A stretch of DNA of 8,567 bases from Lactobacillus helveticus DSM 20075 = CGMCC 1.1877 (GTDB taxonomy: Bacteria; Bacillota; Bacilli; Lactobacillales; Lactobacillaceae). The translations under genes and the position numbers were made by a program. The notes beneath the pieces were generated by a model, which saw nothing but the letters and a program-made list of their open reading frames with translations, did no database searches and was not told the DNA's origin. The DNA lies in NCBI RefSeq assembly GCF_000160855.1, contig NZ_GG700752.1, forward strand, positions 366,872 through 375,438. Reading direction: 5' to 3'. This document shows, one piece after another, positions 5,060 through 8,567 of this stretch (position 1 is its first letter; the number at the start of each line of letters is the position of its first letter).

Positions 5060-5138
5060 GATTGTACAACTTTCCTAAAGTACAATAAAAAGAGTGTAAT
5101 AGAAATATTACTTTTTCCGTACAAATGGTATGAATGGC

Positions 5139-5167
5139 TTGTTTCCTTATTATTTGCTGGATACAAT
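5139..5167 (+). promoter_or_regulatory. Promoter of the glucosaminidase-amidase operon
   Basis: -35 TTGTTT (5139-5144), a 17-bp spacer and -10 TACAAT (5162-5167), giving a short leader of about 25 nt before ATG 5199. Upstream lie an AAATATTAC motif (5103-5111) and a 7-bp inverted repeat ATTGTAC/GTACAAT (5061-5067 with 5080-5086). Confidence 0.6.
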
Positions 5168-5198
5168 AAAGGGTGTTATACAAGGAGGAAATTATCTC

Positions 5199-6422
5199 AT
5201 GAAGAAGAGACTTTTGACCAGCATAGCTGCCGCAGTTGTGTTGACTTCCACAATTGCCCCAGCATCTAATATTTCTGCAATTACTGATCTTCGTAGCCAA
5301 AAAGTTTCTGCTGCTACTGATGCACAAACAGAATTTTTGAATAAGGCCGCTAAAGAAGCTGTTAAAGCTGCTAAAAAATATGGTACTTATCCGTCAGTTA
5401 TGATTGCCCAAGCTATTATTGAATCTGGCTGGGGACAATCTGGTTTAGCTGTGAATTCTAACAATCTTTTTGGCATGAAAGCCGATGATAGTTGGTCAGG
5501 TGAAAGCTATCTTGCTAGAACTCGTGAAGAGAAGGATGGCAAAAGCTATTACATCAACGCCATATTTAGAAAATACAATTCTTTAAAAGAATCATTTGAA
5601 GATAACGGCAAAAAATTACGTGAAGGCGTGTCATGGCAACCACTTCGCTACAAGGGCGCTTGGCTTGAGAATGCCAATACTTATGCCGAAGCAACCAAGG
5701 CTTTAACTGGTACTTATGCTACAGACAGCAAGTACGACATTGCACTTAATTCTAGAATCACCAGCCACAATTTGAACCAATATGACCCAGTGATTTCTAA
5801 GACTACCAAGCATTACACCGTTGAAAAGTCAGGTTCAGTTTATAATTGGCCAACCGACCATTCAGTAGCTAAGGCCGTTGGCTCCGTTAAGAGCGGCGAG
5901 AAGGTTACTGTAACCAAGACCATTACTTTCCACGATGGTTCATCTAGAATGTACATTGAAGGAAAAGGCTGGATCAACGGTACCTCTTTAACTAAGGGCA
6001 AGACCACTACTAGCGAACCAAGTACTCAGGCTCCAAAGGGTGCAACCAAAGTTGAAAAGAACTTGATGCACAATGCCTATGTCTACGATGCTAAAGGCAA
6101 GAAGATTAAGGGCAAGATGTACAAGATCAGTGACGAAGAAGGCAGTAAGTTAATCGCTACTTACGGTACTAAGACTATCAAGAAGAAGACTTATTACCGC
6201 GTCGGTGAAAATGAATACATTGCAGCCGGCAACATTGATGGTACTCTTAGATTCTTGAAGCACAATACCTATGTTTACAACCAATACGGCAACCGCGACA
6301 ACACTTTAAAGCGTAAGAAGAATGAACAAGTTGCTACATACGGTAGTGCTGTTAAGATCAACGGCAAGAAGTATTACAGAATTGGTATCCGTCAATACAT
6401 CAAGAAGTCTAACTTCATGTAA
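5199..6422 (+). CDS. Secreted N-acetylglucosaminidase with SLAP anchor, 407 aa
   Basis: A peptidoglycan hydrolase cutting the glycan backbone, likely for daughter-cell separation or wall turnover. The start is ATG 5199 (MKKRLLTSIAAAVVLTS), 10 nt after AAGGAGG; a longer in-frame reading from 5130 is upstream of the promoter -10. A signal peptide is followed by likely cleavage at ISA27 or VSA38. Residues ~44-195 are a GH73-type glucosaminidase domain, with the expected catalytic Glu75 in AQAIIESGWGQSG, the NNLFGMK motif and the later TYATDSKY segment. Residues ~198-285 (HYTVEKSGSVYNWP and on) look like an SH3-like spacer domain. Residues ~288-407 are two SLAP repeats (MHNAYVYDAKGKK and LKHNTYVYNQYGN), the same wall-binding module as in the S-layer protein, predicting non-covalent attachment to the wall. 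The next gene follows after 18 nt. It is complete, with all key residues in place. Confidence 0.93.
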   Translation: MKKRLLTSIAAAVVLTSTIAPASNISAITDLRSQKVSAATDAQTEFLNKAAKEAVKAAKKYGTYPSVMIAQAIIESGWGQSGLAVNSNNLFGMKADDSWSGESYLARTREEKDGKSYYINAIFRKYNSLKESFEDNGKKLREGVSWQPLRYKGAWLENANTYAEATKALTGTYATDSKYDIALNSRITSHNLNQYDPVISKTTKHYTVEKSGSVYNWPTDHSVAKAVGSVKSGEKVTVTKTITFHDGSSRMYIEGKGWINGTSLTKGKTTTSEPSTQAPKGATKVEKNLMHNAYVYDAKGKKIKGKMYKISDEEGSKLIATYGTKTIKKKTYYRVGENEYIAAGNIDGTLRFLKHNTYVYNQYGNRDNTLKRKKNEQVATYGSAVKINGKKYYRIGIRQYIKKSNFM

Positions 6423-6440
6423 TAAGAACGGAGGCCTGAT

Positions 6441-7532
6441 TTGAAATTAAAGAAAATTTTAGCAACTTTAATTGCGGTATTGGGGCTGATTACAGTGGCT
6501 AATGTCCAAAGTGAAAACGTTCATGCTGAATCAATCAACACGCTAGCCCAAAAATACAAATATAGCGGTGTGACTTATTTATACAAGATGCTGAAGCTTG
6601 AAGGTATTAAGTACAATAAGTTCCCTGGCGTTGAATACGAAAATGGCAAGCCAGAAGGAATCGTGGTTCACGAGACTGACGATCCTGGTGCTACTGCCCA
6701 CGATGAAGCGATTTACTTCAACCGTGAATGGATGAACATCAATGCTTACGTTCATGCCTTTGTCGACAGCAAGCAGATCATTCAGATGAGATCACCAGAT
6801 ATGGGTACCTGGGGTGCTGGTCCTAAGGCTAACAACCGTTTTATCCAGATTGAGCTTTGTGAAGAAAACAGCAGGGATGCATTTGCTAAGTCAGTGAATA
6901 ACGATGCTATTTATATTGCAAAGCTGCTTCACCGTTATGATCTCAAGCCTGACAATGCTTGTGATGATGGTGAAGGGACTATTTGGTCTCACCACGCTGT
7001 CAGCACATATTTAGGTGGTACTGATCACGTTGACCCAGATGGCTATTTTGCAAAATGGGGCTACGACATGGATCAGTTCTATTCTTTAATCGAGTATTAT
7101 TACAACTTGCAGAAGAAGAATGAACATACCTATACCAAGGATCCAAACAAGACGAAGGAAGAAGTTCCTGCAGTTCAAGGTGCAGTAACTCTTGGTCACG
7201 ATGCTTATATTTACACCGAAAAGGGCAAGAAGACCAAGACCTTGAAGGAGGCTGGCAGTCCTGTTGTTGTGATGGGCTACAAGACGATCAATAAGAAGAA
7301 GTACTACAAGATTGGCAAGGATCAATATGTTGATGCTTCTAACATTGATGCTACTGTTCGCACAGTGAAGAATGAGACCTACTTGCACACCAGAAGTGGT
7401 CGTGTTGAAAAGCAAAACAAAGTTAAGGAAGGCAGCCGCGTATTAACTTACGGCAGCAAGATCACAATTAAAGGTCAAAAGTATTATGCACTTAACGCTA
7501 CACAATATATCTTAGCTAAAGATATTGAATAG
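6441..7532 (+). CDS. Secreted N-acetylmuramoyl-L-alanine amidase with SLAP anchor, 363 aa
   Basis: It cleaves the bond between muramic acid and L-Ala in peptidoglycan. The start is TTG 6441, supported by CGGAGG (6429-6434) six nt upstream; the protein opens MKLKKILATLIAVLGLITVA with a signal peptide ending VHA29. Residues ~55-215 form an Amidase_2 (AmpD/T7-lysozyme-like) zinc domain. The expected ligands are His77 in VVHETDD, His185 in SHHAVS and Asp198 in HVDPDGYF, with His196 at the position of the AmpD catalytic Lys. Two SLAP repeats follow (GHDAYIYTEKGKK from ~residue 249 and VKNETYLHTRSGR from ~306 to the end). It is translated from the same message as the glucosaminidase, so the pair attacks glycan and stem-peptide links together. 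The TTG start may lower its level relative to the first gene. It ends at a clear terminator. Confidence 0.92.
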   Translation: MKLKKILATLIAVLGLITVANVQSENVHAESINTLAQKYKYSGVTYLYKMLKLEGIKYNKFPGVEYENGKPEGIVVHETDDPGATAHDEAIYFNREWMNINAYVHAFVDSKQIIQMRSPDMGTWGAGPKANNRFIQIELCEENSRDAFAKSVNNDAIYIAKLLHRYDLKPDNACDDGEGTIWSHHAVSTYLGGTDHVDPDGYFAKWGYDMDQFYSLIEYYYNLQKKNEHTYTKDPNKTKEEVPAVQGAVTLGHDAYIYTEKGKKTKTLKEAGSPVVVMGYKTINKKKYYKIGKDQYVDASNIDATVRTVKNETYLHTRSGRVEKQNKVKEGSRVLTYGSKITIKGQKYYALNATQYILAKDIE

Positions 7533-7547
7533 AAGTGTAGTTGATTT

Positions 7548-7598
7548 AACGCTAGATGAGTATTTGTTAGAATATCATCTAGCGTTTTAATTTTAAAA
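7548..7598 (+). terminator. Terminator of the hydrolase operon
   Basis: A perfect 12-bp stem, AACGCTAGATGA (7548-7559) and TCATCTAGCGTT (7575-7586), contains an inner TATT/AATA helix and is followed by TTAATTTTAAAAA. Confidence 0.85.
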
Positions 7599-7635
7599 AT
7601 GAAATAATTAACTCGTGTTGAAAGAGAGGGAGTAT

Positions 7636-8567
7636 ATGGCACAATTATCACTATTTTTAGTAATTTTGTTAGCGCTAGTCATTCCAATATTTATGGCGCG
7701 CTTTCAGATTAGTAATGTACCAACCGCGGTTGCCGAAATTATTGTCGGCATCGTCATGGGATCCAGCGGTTTTAACCTAATTACATCAACGCATGATCTA
7801 ACCTTTTTATCTAATCTAGGTGTGATCTTATTGATGTTTTTATCTGGGATGGAAATTGATTTTGATTTATTACAAAGAAAAAATAATCCTAAAGGAAAGT
7901 CGCAAGCAGGAAAGACGGTCGATCCTTTAAAGACTGCGATTACTGCCTTTATCGGAATCGTGGTCATGGCTTTTGTTTTAGCCTATATCTTACGGCTCAC
8001 CGGATTGTTCAGTGAAGTCATGTTGGCCGCCATTATCTTGATGACTGTGGCACTTGGTGTGGTTATCGCCACCTTGAAGGAAAAGAATATCTTAGGTCGC
8101 CCAATCGGACAGACTATTTTGCTAACTGCCGTACTTGGTGAAGTTATTCCTTTGCTTTTGTTAATGATTTACGCATCTGTTACATGGTGGCAACGCTGAA
8201 CAATTATGGTTGATTATTCTGTTGTTTGCTGCCGCAATTTTCTTGTTGCGACGCTTCAAGCAACCATATTTGTGGTTTGCCAAGATCACGAAGGCAACTA
8301 CTCAGCTAGATATTCGGTTAGCCTTTTTCCTAATTTTTGCATTAGTAACCGTTGCTGAAAGAGTTGGTGCTGAAAATATCTTAGGTGCCTTTTTAGCAGG
8401 GATGGTCATGAAGCTGCTTGAACCAAGTGAAGCTACTAAGGATAAGTTGACCTCAATTGGTTATGGTTTCTTCATTCCGATTTTCTTCATTATGACGGGT
8501 GTAAGACTTAACTTGCGGTCACTTTTTGCACACCCATCTTCATTGATGTTATTGCCAGTTTTGGTTA
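7636..8567 (+). pseudogene. CPA2-type Na+/H+ antiporter, frameshifted, 3' end outside window
   Basis: An integral membrane cation/proton exchanger of the Na_H_Exchanger family (KefB/NapA-like). The start is ATG 7636, preceded by GAGAGGGAG; a GTG at 7615 in frame is less likely. The N-terminal part has the family's helices and motifs: VPTAVAEIIVGIVMGSSGFN (re-entrant first bundle), FLSNLGVILLMFLSGMEIDF and a long hydrophobic run. The frame stops at TGA 8197-8199 after 187 codons, while from about 8186 another frame continues typical antiporter sequence (GGNAEQLWLIILLFAAAIFL, later AERVGAENILGAFLAGMVMK and FFIPIFFIMTGVRLNLRSL) open to the window edge. One extra base near GTTACATGG (8179-8187) explains it: removing one base there gives a continuous protein. 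Either the gene is inactivated or the consensus has an error. No clear promoter is seen between the preceding terminator and the start. Confidence 0.85.

Noticed and set aside
7086..7415. Minus-strand ORF of 109 aa
   Set aside because: It is antisense to the SLAP part of the amidase gene, with no ribosome binding site or family resemblance.
2641..7550. TTGATTTAAC repeated at 2641 and 7541
   Set aside because: A 10-mer match in AT-rich intergenic DNA, without shared position relative to genes; likely chance.

Overview
The window looks like chromosome of a surface-layer-forming Lactobacillus of the L. acidophilus/L. helveticus/L. crispatus group, most likely L. helveticus. The best evidence is a complete S-layer protein gene whose signal peptide, mature N-terminus and C-terminal wall-binding region read like the L. 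helveticus SlpH/SlpA type, as far as I can recall it. Low GC content, AAGGAGG ribosome binding sites and several SLAP domains agree. The species call rests on recognition, not on a search.

Left part (1-1190): an 85-90 bp cluster of direct and inverted repeats that looks like insertion-sequence ends; a leftward gene for an acidic 144-residue protein of unknown function, with its own promoter and a strong terminator; then a compact locus, with no long reading frame, that I read as a type I toxin-antitoxin system. It has a promoter, a structured leader with a possible anti-Shine-Dalgarno segment, a 35-residue hydrophobic peptide starting at GTG (holin-like/TxpA-type toxin), and hairpins that could end convergent transcripts.

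Middle-left (1190-2545): a leftward gene for a membrane-anchored, serine-rich low-complexity protein, then a rightward pair of small genes of the DUF1659 and DUF2922 type. The second of the pair is broken by a one-base frameshift. A terminator closes this unit.

Centre (2545-4310): the S-layer gene with a promoter, a leader of about 190 nt with several hairpins, and two terminators. Right of it (4321-5060), on the other strand, lie a 53-residue ORF too short for most ORF callers and the C-terminal half of an Rpn-like PD-(D/E)XK nuclease, abutting the tail of another unidentified gene. This looks like a deletion or insertion scar.

Right part (5060-7600): a two-gene operon for secreted cell-wall hydrolases, a glucosaminidase and a zinc amidase, each ending in the same two SLAP repeats as the S-layer protein. 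All three proteins are therefore expected to sit non-covalently on the wall and form one surface module: the S-layer coats the cell and the two enzymes cut glycan strands and stem peptides. The S-layer and glucosaminidase promoters share an AAATATTAC motif at nearly equal distance upstream of -35. The window ends in a CPA2-type Na+/H+ antiporter gene that is frameshifted and runs off the edge.
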